This document shows, piece after piece, positions 1 through 10,019 of a stretch of 64,000 nt of DNA. The notes beneath the pieces are model-generated. The model saw only the letters and a list, made by a program, of their open reading frames with translations. It was not told the DNA's origin and ran no database searches. The position numbers and the translations under genes were made by a program. Origin of the DNA: Dermanyssus gallinae (Eukaryota > Arthropoda > Arachnida > Mesostigmata > Dermanyssidae); assembly GCA_003439945.1 (NCBI GenBank), contig QVRM01002472.1, positions 1 through 64,000 on the forward strand, written 5' to 3'. The number at the start of each line of letters is the position of its first letter. Position 1 is the first letter of the stretch.

Positions 1-1320
1 TTATCTTCACCGAGTATGCAACCTCCAGTGATCTAACATTTACTCCACTTCGCAGTCCATTAGCTCCATATTTAAACACGGTCTGGTCAGTCCTGAGATA
101 ACACAAACTTTTCATACAGCTTAAACCAAACATAACTGTTTGGTTATGTCGTCCTTCTATATGCGCGCGATTTGTTTGTGACGGCGGTTGATCATCCGAA
201 AGTATATATACAGAGGAGAACAATTTGGAGAATGCCGCCGATTACTCCGGTCATTGTTAATGAGCATATTGTCGACTTTCAGTAGAGGGTTTCTTTACGA
301 CATTGGAGTCTCTTATGCGTGTAGCGATAAATTATTTAGAATCTTAAACATTTAATTGTGACCTTTCGAGAATTCTCAACGTTGTGGAGGTTTTCCTGAG
401 TTTCACTGAGATGCTTTTAGTCGCATCCTCAACCATAAGCTCCTCTAACCGCCGAACATGATTTCCAAGGATCATCATGTTAGGATTGATATTATTATTT
501 TGCTGGGGCGTAAATACCTCGAAATGAAAGTGTATATAATCAACCAAATATATTGTACATCTCCTCAATGTCAAATTCTTCAAATAATGTTGTCTAATTT
601 TTGCTCGCAATATTTGTGCAGATTAACTCGTAATCAGCTTTGCAGAAGTTGACCTCGTCACCTGGTTCTGGAAACGAGAAACTGAGAGCTTGATGATTAG
701 CAGCAATAGATGGGGGGGGGGGGGTTACGACAGCTGATTCGGTGACGAGCTCCCTCTCAGATGTAACTAAGCAGTCCAGAATCTTTTTGCCCCTTGTGAA
801 ATGCCTAACAAGTTGATCTAGTTATTAATGATGCAAAAGTTGGTAAAGCCCTCTCCGGCCGGTTTTAGCATGCGTAACACTAGTCAGTGTTAAACATGTT
901 GAAACCGTTAACAACACAAACAGGACAATCGACATCAAGACAGATTTCCAGAACTTCTATTCTTCTTATCTTTTCGATACGATTCTTTCTTCGGGCGCCG
1001 GAGTCCGCATTAGTGATATAACAGCACATAATTGGAAAGATAATATGATTATACTGCAAGTCCACCGCTACGGTTTCCAGGCCTGTGGGTATCTCAACTC
1101 GGCGACAGTTTAGTCTTATGAATGTCAAAATATTCACACCTCTACTCCTGGATCTTCGATCCATTCGATGCACCGAGTATCTGTAACAAGTGAAACTTCT
1201 CTGTTACTGATTGCACTAGTAAGCCAGGTCTCTGAAATAGAAGTAGCATTGATGTTGTTTATTTAACAATAATCTGCAAAAGCACCAATAACATCTGAGT
1301 GGCTAACGAGTGGGCATTCA
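1..1320 (-). mobile_element. LINE (non-LTR retrotransposon) relic, RT tail and endonuclease pieces
   Basis: Read on the minus strand, bases 1-130 match the C-terminal end of the LINE at 51166-51854 (shared [11 protein letters not shown] peptide), but the frame is shifted just upstream. Bases 344-610 and 880-1173 encode fragments resembling the N-terminal half of a LINE endonuclease: a DRRSRSRGVNILTFIRLNC stretch, a PTGLETVAVDL stretch, then a MMILG segment where the family has LGDFN. The RT core is missing, so this is either one internally deleted element or two remnants. To the right, from about 1340, sequence similar to intron 13-14 of aminopeptidase copy B resumes. The element therefore sits in the matching intron of copy A. 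It is broken and not functional. Confidence 0.6.
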
Positions 1321-1975
1321 GATAAAAAAAAATGTTTATGTATTATTCGATGTAGCTCAAAAAGTAAGACAACCCTTTGAGTTAATTGTTGCGTATACAA
1401 AGAGTCAATTGAACCAAAATAGCGTTACTATTCTTATGGTACTTCACTTCGCGTAACTATTCGAATATCTGCTTCCACTCTTCAAGTTTAAATATATGTA
1501 TATCTCAATGTGGTTAATTTTGTCCACTAAAATACCGTCAAGCCGAACGAGAATCACTTGCTGTTTTCTAGAAAATAATAATGTCAGCATTTATCTACTT
1601 AAGATGTTGATGTGATGACATACCACACATGACCCAGGTATGTATTTTAAGAGATTAGCAGGCTTTTAGTGGTTTTGAGGGTCCCATACTACCCAGGCTT
1701 CTGTTTGTTATATTGTTATATCTTGTGGTTAGATCTTTGGCTATAAATATTTAGCCTATAGTCTGCTATACAGTTCTCCTTATATAGAGCGAGAGAAAGT
1801 AAAAGATAAACAATATACGAAAACAGACCAGGACTAAACAAAGATTACTTTTCTTAAAGACTACGTTAGCCCGAAATAAATGTAAACCACTGTCTCAACC
1901 CACATGATTTTCCAGTTGCGTCGTAATAGGTTTTAATCATATTAATAATCAAATCTTCATATTTCGGCATGTGTG

Positions 1976-1976
<1 letters not shown>

Positions 1977-2012
<36 letters not shown>
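1977..2012. repeat. (TA)n microsatellite
   Basis: Eighteen uninterrupted TA units lie in the intron upstream of the first visible exon of aminopeptidase copy A. Confidence 0.95.
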
Positions 2013-2017
<5 letters not shown>

Positions 2018-2431
2018 TTTATTTTCTTGCCATTCTCAAGTATCAGTTAGTTGTCACTGTTAACACCGCAAGAGTTAATATTAGTTGCGAGCTACATACT
2101 AGATTCGAAGGTATCGTCTCTGCTGGTTGTTTGCCGCCTGTGTGTCCCGATTTAGGCCTGATAAATTGATAACTAGTTTCCAAGAGACATGTCCCAATGT
2201 TGTTCGGACAGCTGAAAGGATCCGATAAGTACCTAATTTTTCTTCACTGGCTGGCTGCTTAGTTATTGTTTGGCTGAAGACGACGGGACGTAGTTTGCGA
2301 TATTCCCCGTTTCTTGGCGGGTTAGGTTTCGAGTTAGGCTTGTTAGTCGAGGTACTTCGAGTCAAAATACGCGTATGTTCTAACAGGCCTATATGTGTGC
2401 TGTTTGTCAAAACGACAATTGGCGGAATTAG

Positions 2432-2735
2432 GTGAGAGCCGGCTACGCCTCGACAAAGGATCTTCTCGCGTTGACCCAGGCCTATTCCGACGAGACGAAC
2501 GTCGTCGTTTGGGACTCTGTGTCAACGTTCATGGATGACCTCAGTCGGCTAATCGATGAGGACGCCGCCCTCATCGAGAAACTTCATTGCTTCGGTCGCC
2601 AGCTCTACGCAAAGATTTTTCAGCAACTCGGATGGGACGCAAAGTCCGACGACAGTACGTACACCAGTAACCACGAGTTGCATTACTGTTCTGTGTTTGA
2701 TACATTGCCGAGATTGTTTTTTAGCAGTGTGCTCG

Positions 2736-2768
<33 letters not shown>

Positions 2769-5700
2769 TTTTTGTGTTTAATATGACTGATAGTCTACGT
2801 GTTCTACGTCTGCTTCTGTTGACGTGATTCATTTATCTAGTTGAAGCAGGACATCGCAAGGCAATTTGCAACAGTAAAGCGAAAACGGAGGGGCTTCGAG
2901 TGGGGTGCAAAGTACACCTAAACGTGTACCAGTTGGTCGGAGTTTCTACTTCGTTTAGCCTGACAGGCGGTTGTGTTCGATTTCAAACGTCATTGTAGAG
3001 GGTATCTTAGCGTAAAGCAATGGCGTGACGCCAGCTGACTCTGTGGACGAAGCAGGAAGACGTCGACTCCCACTCAGAAGTTCAGGTTCAAGGCGAGCCT
3101 ATGCCGCATTTGTTAAACTATTTTTAAGATGTGTAATCATTTGTGATTGTGCAGTTAAAATAGTTCGTCGTGACGTATCGTCGTTCGCCGAGACATGCAT
3201 GCAGACCCTGGGGGCAAGCCTCCCCTACGCCTAGTCTAGATATAAGTAGACCTCGAAGCAATATTAACACTGATGACAACCGAAGTTCGAATGATATTGA
3301 AGGGACTTTAACAATGGGCATAGCTTCAGCTTCCACTGCGAGGAATGGCTGTAGTCCCGGTGCAAAGTGGAGGAAAAACTCGAACAACAGTGGTAGTGCA
3401 GATGATCAGGGATCCGTGACGGTCCAGAAGAATTCAACTCGTCGAACTGGAACTTCGCCGGAACAGAAGCAGCTGGAGAAACTGAAAGGGTGCATTCAAA
3501 CTTCTGGTTCAATGCGTACATTCGAGGTTATCATAGGCAAGAAACAAACAGAGTAGTATAGTACTGAATTTGCGGAAGAAGAAGTTCTCCAGTGAAGATG
3601 TTCAAGCTTGTTTTGAATAAGATGTTTTCTTAATAAAGAATTTGCGTTGGTGGTGAAGGTATTATAGTTAGGGCCCCAGCTATCGATACAGCCAAATAAA
3701 TTCACGCGATGCTGATAATAAGCGATATACCAGCGACGGCGCCTTGTACATCAATTTCGAGAATACACGCACGCATCCACAACGTATTCACGATTTTCAC
3801 AGAAAGTGAAATTCTTTCGGAACTCTCTGCGTCTGGTGTGACTGAAGTTCGCAGTTTATACACTGCCACTTGCATACGAAAAAGACGCTCACGAAAGTAG
3901 TTCTAACTTTCGCAGCCATCTGTTTTGCTATTTATAGGCTACAAGGTGCACAATGTAGATATGGAAGCGGACCAGCAAATGTTCTGTTTGAAATGCCAAC
4001 GCACAGGTCAATGATCAAGGCGGCTGATTACACCAATACCGTTAGGTGTTTGAACTGTAAAGGTGCTCACGCAGCAGGGTCATCTAATTGCCCGAGACGT
4101 AGTTATTTCTTCCAGAGCCTTTGTTACCTCTTTGCAAAGGCGCTAAAAAGTCAAGTCGGCATGTAGGAAATTATCCGTCGACGCGTTCGACGTTACCGAA
4201 TACTTGCTTTCAAGTCGGGCCCCAAGTCTGCTCACACGGCTTTTTTATATAGGAGGTTTGGAAACGTTAATGCACTCTGGGTATTGGCCACCAACAGCAC
4301 CTAGTGTGGGACCTTCACCCACTAAAAACCTCCATCCTCCTTAACTTCCCCCCGCAGGGAACGGATTTGTGTGGCACTATTTCGAGATCGTGGGAGGGGA
4401 GCCTCGTGCTCCACCGGCTCTTATGGTTCTCGTCGTGTCCACAGCTCACAAACCCGAGGGGATGCGCCGAGCCATTCTACGGAGGGCTGGGTTGCCATAG
4501 CCTCCTGCGGGGTACCCTCATGTTGACCACTTAATTGCCTGCGTGCCTCCGTCTCGCGCATAATAGAGTCTAAGAAATAGACGCCTGCCGCAACAATGTC
4601 TTGTATCGATCTCCCTGCATTGCAATGCGTCGAGCTTCTGCGGATCAGTCAAGCCCGGTGGCATAGTGTATTCGCCTGCGCGTCGCGACCGGAGAAGACG
4701 CATAGGTGCGCGGGTTCGAGCCCCACCTTTGCACATTTGTATGTGCAATAAAAGGAGTTTTCTGTAAGCTCTATTTGATATAATTGCTGAGACATATTAA
4801 TTTTAGGCAGCCAGGATCGTGATCCAACTTGCCTGTAAAAACCGAACTCACTCGTCTACCATTCTCACTCGCGACTCCCAGCACACCGACGAACTTGAGG
4901 TGGACTGATTCCTCCACCGAGGCGCCCCCTGCGGATAGCTTCCATGTATCAAGAGACATTATGTACCGCGTAGGAGGAAGCTTTTTGAGAGACTCCACTG
5001 CGGGTCTTGACTTTACCTTCGGACCAAGGCTTCTTCCCAAGGTTTACTTTATCGGGAAATGGGTAGGAGAGCTGAGGCTTTGGCCGATGATCTTGCAAAG
5101 CTCATCTGGTTTTTTTACGGGGCGAGCCGCCAACGGGCATTTTGCCTATAATTTTTGGAGCGAGGTTATTTACTTTAATCCGCTCTATCGCGTGCTCATC
5201 TAGTCCACGTAGGATAGCAGCGAAGATTGCCTGCTAAAGGAATGCTTTCACCACGTTATACTTTTAGAGTCGGGTCTGCAGCAGCAAAACCCATTAGATC
5301 CCCCTCTGTTTTGTCTTGTTATCAAGAAGTTGATAGGCTCTCGAGTTCCCACTTTGCATGGTTCTTGGATGATGGGGTGTTAGCTGGTGACCCCTTAACG
5401 GTTGCTCGTTATATTCAGAAGGTAGGGGTTTTGCAACGAAGGGCGGTTATGCCCTAATCGACAAAATGCGAACGAATTTTGTCGGGATTATCAATATCTG
5501 ACTCCTTAATCAGATTGGCAACCGACTTTTTTCCAGGACAAATTAGACGAACCCCAACTTCCTAGGCGCGCCACTTCTTGATGACGGGAAGAAAATTCAA
5601 ATATATGCTTGGGTGGAGAAGTTAAAGTCATCTTTAAGTCACTTAAGTCTCCTGAGTACACATAGAAGCTTGTTTCATTTAAGGATTTAGGTTTAAGTAT

Positions 5701-6929
5701 TTCCATTGGAACCCTCTTAGAGAACTTTGACGTTAGAGAGGAATCCACTTTTGAGTTTTTAGGTTTTCCTGACATATATACGCCAATACTACTGTAAATT
5801 GTTTTTGGTACAATTTGTTTGTGCAATTGCTTTCGCGATTAATAAACTTTGTAAGATAATAAGTTGTTTTATAGCGACCACTTTTATAGATTTCTATTCT
5901 CATCGAATATAAGCCCCGTTGCATCATGAATTAAGTGCCGCAACTTTTCGGAGTTGCTATTGTGACGTCATCGGTGACCAAGGGACGTCACCAATGAGGA
6001 TCCGTGTCCCTTTTAGCAGGAGCCGGCTAGAGGGCTCATAAGCGAGCCCGTCTAGTACTAAATATGATTGTTAGCTTCCTACATTGTTGTTTAGCACTCT
6101 CGTTAGGGTAAAGCTATTTAGTTTGCATTCTTGCCTCTATGTCCACCCAGAGCCCACCACACCGGTGTTGCGCTCTCAAGTGCTAAGGCAGATGATAGCG
6201 TTCGGGGACAAGGAAGTCCTCGACGAGGCCCGACGCCGATTTGAGGAACACGTGGCCGGGAAATGTCTGCTGCCAGCTGATATTCGCTCGTGCGTCTACA
6301 AAGCGGTCGCCCAGCAGGCGCATACCCAACCTGCTCTCTGGGATCAACTCCTCCAGCTCCATCGAACGGCCGACATGCAAGAGGAATCTAATCGAATTGT
6401 AGTCGCGCTTGGTGCGGCGCGCAGTAAAGATCTTCTTGTTAAGGTAAATTCGATGCATTAATGCCTCATTTTAACATATTAATTACATAAGTGGGCTTAA
6501 ATATTTAGTTAAACCCTATTCAGCGGTTGCAGAAGTCCTCTAAACTGGATCTCTTGCGTCTTTGTCGTGTGTATTATTGTGTATAATCCAGAGCGATGCT
6601 GTTTATTTCCATAATAACCCTGTTACCGCGCTTGTAATCGTAACGCGGGTGGAGAATGCGTTTAGACAAATATTGTGCGTCTTCCTCTACATACGAGGAA
6701 ATTAGAAACACTTGATCTTAGTACTATGCAAGCTGTCTTCATTACATTGGCATATTTTCTGGGTGTATTGTTTCTATCTTCCTGACTTTTATGTAGGTCC
6801 TGGATATGGCAGAATCGAGCTCCGTGCGCAGCCAGGATGTACCTAAGGTATTGGCATCGGTTGCCAGTTCAACGATTGGACGAAATCTTGCCTGGTCGCA
6901 CCTCAAGACAAACTTCAACAAGTAAAGAC

Positions 6930-6963
<34 letters not shown>

Positions 6964-9782
6964 TGCATGTCAAACTATGCTACAGTTGTGAGGTCCGGAC
7001 ACATTATCGCACTTCGTTTTACGAATTTCTTTACTCCATGGCGCCTAAAATAGATGCCGCGTTCCCTCTGCAAACGGTCAAAGACAACGCTTGCCTCAAG
7101 AATTGACTGTCTTTTCGATTGCTCGTGACCTCCTGAATTCGCTTACTTAATTCTATGAGGAATACTTTGATTTTTTTGCTGGTCCTAGTGTCTCCATGAA
7201 TATATTTTGCCTCCAGTCTTGCGAATTTATTTCGTTTTTCTGTCGTACGCGTGCTTTGCAACCTACCCCGACTCAACTGAATTGTGATGTAAGTAGGAAG
7301 CCGCGGTTGTGCACGAAATCGTTGCATCTCAAGCTAAGGACTTCCTATGTGATTATAATGCAATGGCCCGCGGACACTAAACCTCTTGGTCCAAGTGTAG
7401 AAGGTTTACCGGATTTCGTAAGAGACCTTATAATCACACTGTTTATTCAGCATGTCTGTACGATCTACCGGCGCTCTTCACATGTACGCAGTATGTAGTT
7501 AAATCTTGATGACCCCAGGCTACGTCTTCAATATGTGAAATTCCGTCTCGCGTTACGGGCCCCCAAAACTTTTAAGCTGTTTAGCTCTACACGCGTGATA
7601 CCAGGGAGTATTTTTGTGACCCCCTGAATTGCTTCCTCTCGCTCCTGAAGCGAGCCCCGACAGCAGCAATCTCACACTTTACAGCATTTAGAGTCAGTCC
7701 CCTATTCTACAAACTACAGCACTCTTCTTAAATCTGTCGCGATGATTTTCTTAGGGCCGATAAGCGGGACGTCGTCTAGATACCACACGTTAAAAAAGCT
7801 CTGTAATTGCGATACTAGATCATATATACCGACGCTGAATAGAGCAGGATTTTTTAGTTAAGAGCTGTAACTTGCACCATAGAATACTGGTAGACAAAAC
7901 TAGAACACGAAATATATAAACGCAAGAAAGACGAGACAATATATTATATATATATATATGTATCGTCATTCTTGCGTTTATATATTTCGTGTATCTCGTA
8001 TATATACATATATATTAAGTTTCATTGTCTTACAGACCCAATCGAAGGGACTGTTCTATGTTCTTGAGAGTAAAGTTGCTCTTTTTATTGTGATGGAATT
8101 TTTTACAGGTACCTCGACATCTATAAGCCGGGCTATATGTTGCGTACATTAATGAATGGCGTATGTAGCGGTTTCCACTCTCTGGAAAAGGCCAGAGAAG
8201 TGCAGACGTTCTTTCAAAAGGTAAGCGATGATCACATATTGGATGTGATCATGATGATATCCATGCCTCCTTTACCCGTCATTCTTACGCTCAACCGTTC
8301 CTTAGCGAGCACAATAATGCAGTTAACGCCTTATAGATGACGAAAGCACTAGCGCTTTTTTCCTGCAAGCGGAACACTTAAAATATGCTCAGTTATGATA
8401 TCGAGTCGTTCCATAAGTTGCATCATCAAAGTACCATACATTAAGCAGACTGATTATGTAGAGGAAAATTAGATATTTCGACGCTACTGAAATCTGGCTT
8501 TAGCTTTTCATCCTGACGACGCAGCTGTTAGATTGTACCTGCCTGTTAGATAGCAGAAACGCATAATCTAACTTTGCCGTGTATTATCCCGCCTAATATA
8601 TGTTAAACGCATTACGGAGGTTTAACATGGCGAGTATCATTGCTCCGGCCTTTGTAGAATTAGGCTGCAGGAAATAGGCTGCTATATATCGATATAATAA
8701 AATGATCCTCATTAACTATACGCTTACCTCATAAAAGCTTGTTGAACAGAGATAAAACGTGTATTTTGTTGCCACCTTTAGCCAATATTATTTTTGTCTT
8801 TTGTTTCCTTGGTTACCAACAAATGTGAAGCGTGCACGTGTGTACCAAGGCTATCGTCAACTTAGTATAATAATAATAATTATTATTACAAAAACGGATC
8901 TTAAGTAACGGAAAATGGTACATCTCTGTTTAAAATGCTTTACTTGATTGCAGATTTATTGAAGTCATAAATCTTGGGCCGTTTACAATAGAATGTTTGA
9001 GAGTTATTTAGAAGTGAACTTTGCTTGACTTGAATTTCGTATGCTGTTATATTAATTACAATTGTTATGCTGCTATTATGAATACTAAAATATGTTTTTG
9101 TAATAGGGCTTTAATACGTACTCTAGCCTAGACTATTTATGCTGTCTTGGCAATTATGTGTATGTGTGCATCTTTTTGTGACCTACGTGATGTGGCTGAC
9201 ATGCTTGCAGCACTTAACAAGCTCGGAACGTACCGCTCGTCATTTTTGTCTTTTGTTTCCTTGGTTACCAACAAATGTGAAGCGTGCACGTGTGTACCAA
9301 GGCTATCGTCAACTTAGTATAATAATAATTATTATTATTACAAAAACGGATCTTAAGTAACGGAAAATGGTACATCTCTGTTTTAAATGCTTTACTTGAT
9401 TGCAGATTTATTGAAGTCATAAATCTTGGGCCGTTTCCAATTGAATGTTTGAGAGTTATTTAGAAGTGAACTTTGCTTGACTTGAATTTCGTATGCTGTT
9501 ATATTAATTACAATTGTTATGCTGCTATTATGAATACTAAAATATGTTTTTGTAATAGGGCTTTAATACGTACTCTAGCCTAGACTATTTATGCTGTCTT
9601 GGCAATTATGTGTATGTGTGCATCTTTTTGTGACCTACGTGATGTGGCTGACATGCTTGCAGCACTTAACAAGCTCGGAACGTACCGCTCGTCAGATTGT
9701 GGAGAAAATTGAGATTAACGCAAACTGGCTATCACGGGATGACCAACAGATCCGAGACTTCCTCAATAACATCGCCCAATAG
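2432..9782 (+). CDS. Puromycin-sensitive-type M1 aminopeptidase, copy A, last five coding exons
   Basis: The 3' part of a zinc aminopeptidase (M1 family, cytosolic PSA/NPEPPS-like) is present. Exons are 2432-2654, 6151-6443, 6797-6921, 8109-8220 and 9663-9782 (stop TAG 9780-9782). Each is flanked by AG and GT, and each has exactly the length and phase of its counterpart in copy B (223, 293, 125, 112, 120 nt). They encode the helical C-terminal domain, equal to residues 581-870 of copy B, including [20 protein letters not shown] and [12 protein letters not shown]. The zinc and GAMEN exons lie left of the window. The first exon differs from copy B at about 8 of 75 residues and no frame is broken, so the copy looks functional. 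The long introns are filled with LINE relics. A duplicated partial last exon lies at 9211. Confidence 0.9.
3025..4166 (+). mobile_element. LINE ORF1 (gag-like) relic with zinc knuckle
   Basis: Three overlapping frames read as a decayed ORF1 protein of a jockey/R1-like LINE. At 3709-3900 there is SEILSELSASGVTEVRSL, which fits the EEL..GVTEVRR block of these proteins. From about 3880 a frameshift leads to KKTLTKVVLTFA, and at about 4050-4105 to RCLNCKGAHAAGSSNCPRR, a CCHC-type knuckle. The serine- and asparagine-rich part at 3170-3556 may be the N-terminus, but that is a guess. It lies in an intron of copy A. Confidence 0.55.
4170..4647. other. Intron stretch with nothing recognised
   Basis: No coding, RNA or repeat signature could be recognised here. 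It is part of the 3.5-kb intron of copy A, which is much longer than the corresponding 1.66-kb intron of copy B. Confidence 0.5.
4648..4750 (+). mobile_element. tRNA-derived SINE (family 1), head part
   Basis: This has an A-box-like segment (CGGTGGCATAGTG) and a B box GGGTTCGAGCCCC, followed by a TTTGCACATTTGTAT stretch shared with other copies (31388, 56537, 62903). The family's long 3' tail is absent after about 4745, so this is a 3'-truncated copy. Confidence 0.7.
5227..5457 (+). mobile_element. Reverse transcriptase relic with FLDDG motif
   Basis: The peptide HFAWFLDDGVLAGDP resembles the YLDDG catalytic motif C of one LINE RT group. It is isolated, with no other RT motif readable around it, and it is an inserted fragment in an intron of copy A. 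The tail fragments at 7031 and 63541 may come from the same kind of element; that link is inferred from memory of such polyproteins. Confidence 0.45.
6985..7330 (-). mobile_element. LINE C-terminal tail fragment
   Basis: The minus-strand peptide ends FLRQALSLTVCRGNAASILGAM. It is clearly related to the + strand tail at 63541-63723 (FLRQLLSLAVCRGNAASILGAM). The first part of the 3' UTR, including CCTCACAACTGTA, is also shared. The element lies against a (TA)n tract and is inserted in the intron between exons 16 and 17 of copy A. The matching intron of copy B is only 135 bp and lacks it. Confidence 0.65.
7905..7992. repeat. Perfect 24-bp inverted repeat with (TA)n loop
   Basis: Arms 7905-7928 and 7969-7992 (ACACGAAATATATAAACGCA...) are perfect complements. 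After one mismatch, five more base pairs (GACGA/TCGTC) extend the stem. The loop is mostly TA repeat. It lies in the insert within intron 16-17 of copy A. Confidence 0.85.
8790..9693 (+). repeat. 452-bp tandem direct duplication
   Basis: Bases 8790-9241 and 9242-9693 are nearly identical copies. The differences seen are only a few: a rearranged AAT/ATT run and single substitutions such as GTTTACAATAG versus GTTTCCAATTG. The unit carries the end of intron 17, its splice acceptor and the first 31 bases of the last exon of copy A. The junction falls inside the exon. Confidence 0.95.
9211..9360 (+). CDS. Duplicated partial terminal exon of copy A (possible alternative last exon)
   Basis: This is the left copy of the last-exon start in the 452-bp duplication. 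The acceptor (CTTGCAG) is identical to the one used at 9663. If it is used, translation follows exon 17 in frame through HLTSSERTAR and then reads into duplicated intron sequence (HFCLLFPWLPTNVK ... TKTDLK), stopping at TAA 9358-9360. That gives 49 residues in place of the normal 39. No transcript evidence is available, so it may be a silent by-product. Confidence 0.45.
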   Translation, partial: HLTSSERTARHFCLLFPWLPTNVKRARVYQGYRQLSIIIIIIITKTDLK

Positions 9783-9908
9783 CGAGCAACATTAACAACC
9801 GTCTGTGGTTCCTGTCAGCAAAAAGATAGAGATTCGATAAGTTTTGTTTGTCCATATTTTTCCACATGATACGGTGATGTGTCTATTTGGAGAGACGTGT
9901 GAGCACGA

Positions 9909-9914
9909 AATAAA
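9909..9914 (+). terminator. Polyadenylation signal of copy A
   Basis: AATAAA occurs 127 bp after the stop, in the block GTGAGCACGAAATAAA. The same block follows copy B. Confidence 0.8.
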
Positions 9915-9952
9915 GGCCTTCACTCGCGTATGTTGTATTTTTTTCACATATG

Positions 9953-9953
<1 letters not shown>

Positions 9954-10004
<51 letters not shown>

Positions 10005-10012
10005 GAGAAAGA
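9954..10012. repeat. Compound (TA)n(GA)n microsatellite
   Basis: About nine TA units run directly into a long GA tract with one GGG interruption, just downstream of the copy A poly(A) signal. Confidence 0.9.
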
Positions 10013-10019
10013 GTTGTAC

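Noticed and set aside
5506..5826. 106-codon lysine/serine-rich minus-strand frame
   Set aside because: No motif, no conserved counterpart in the copy B intron, and surrounded by transposon debris.
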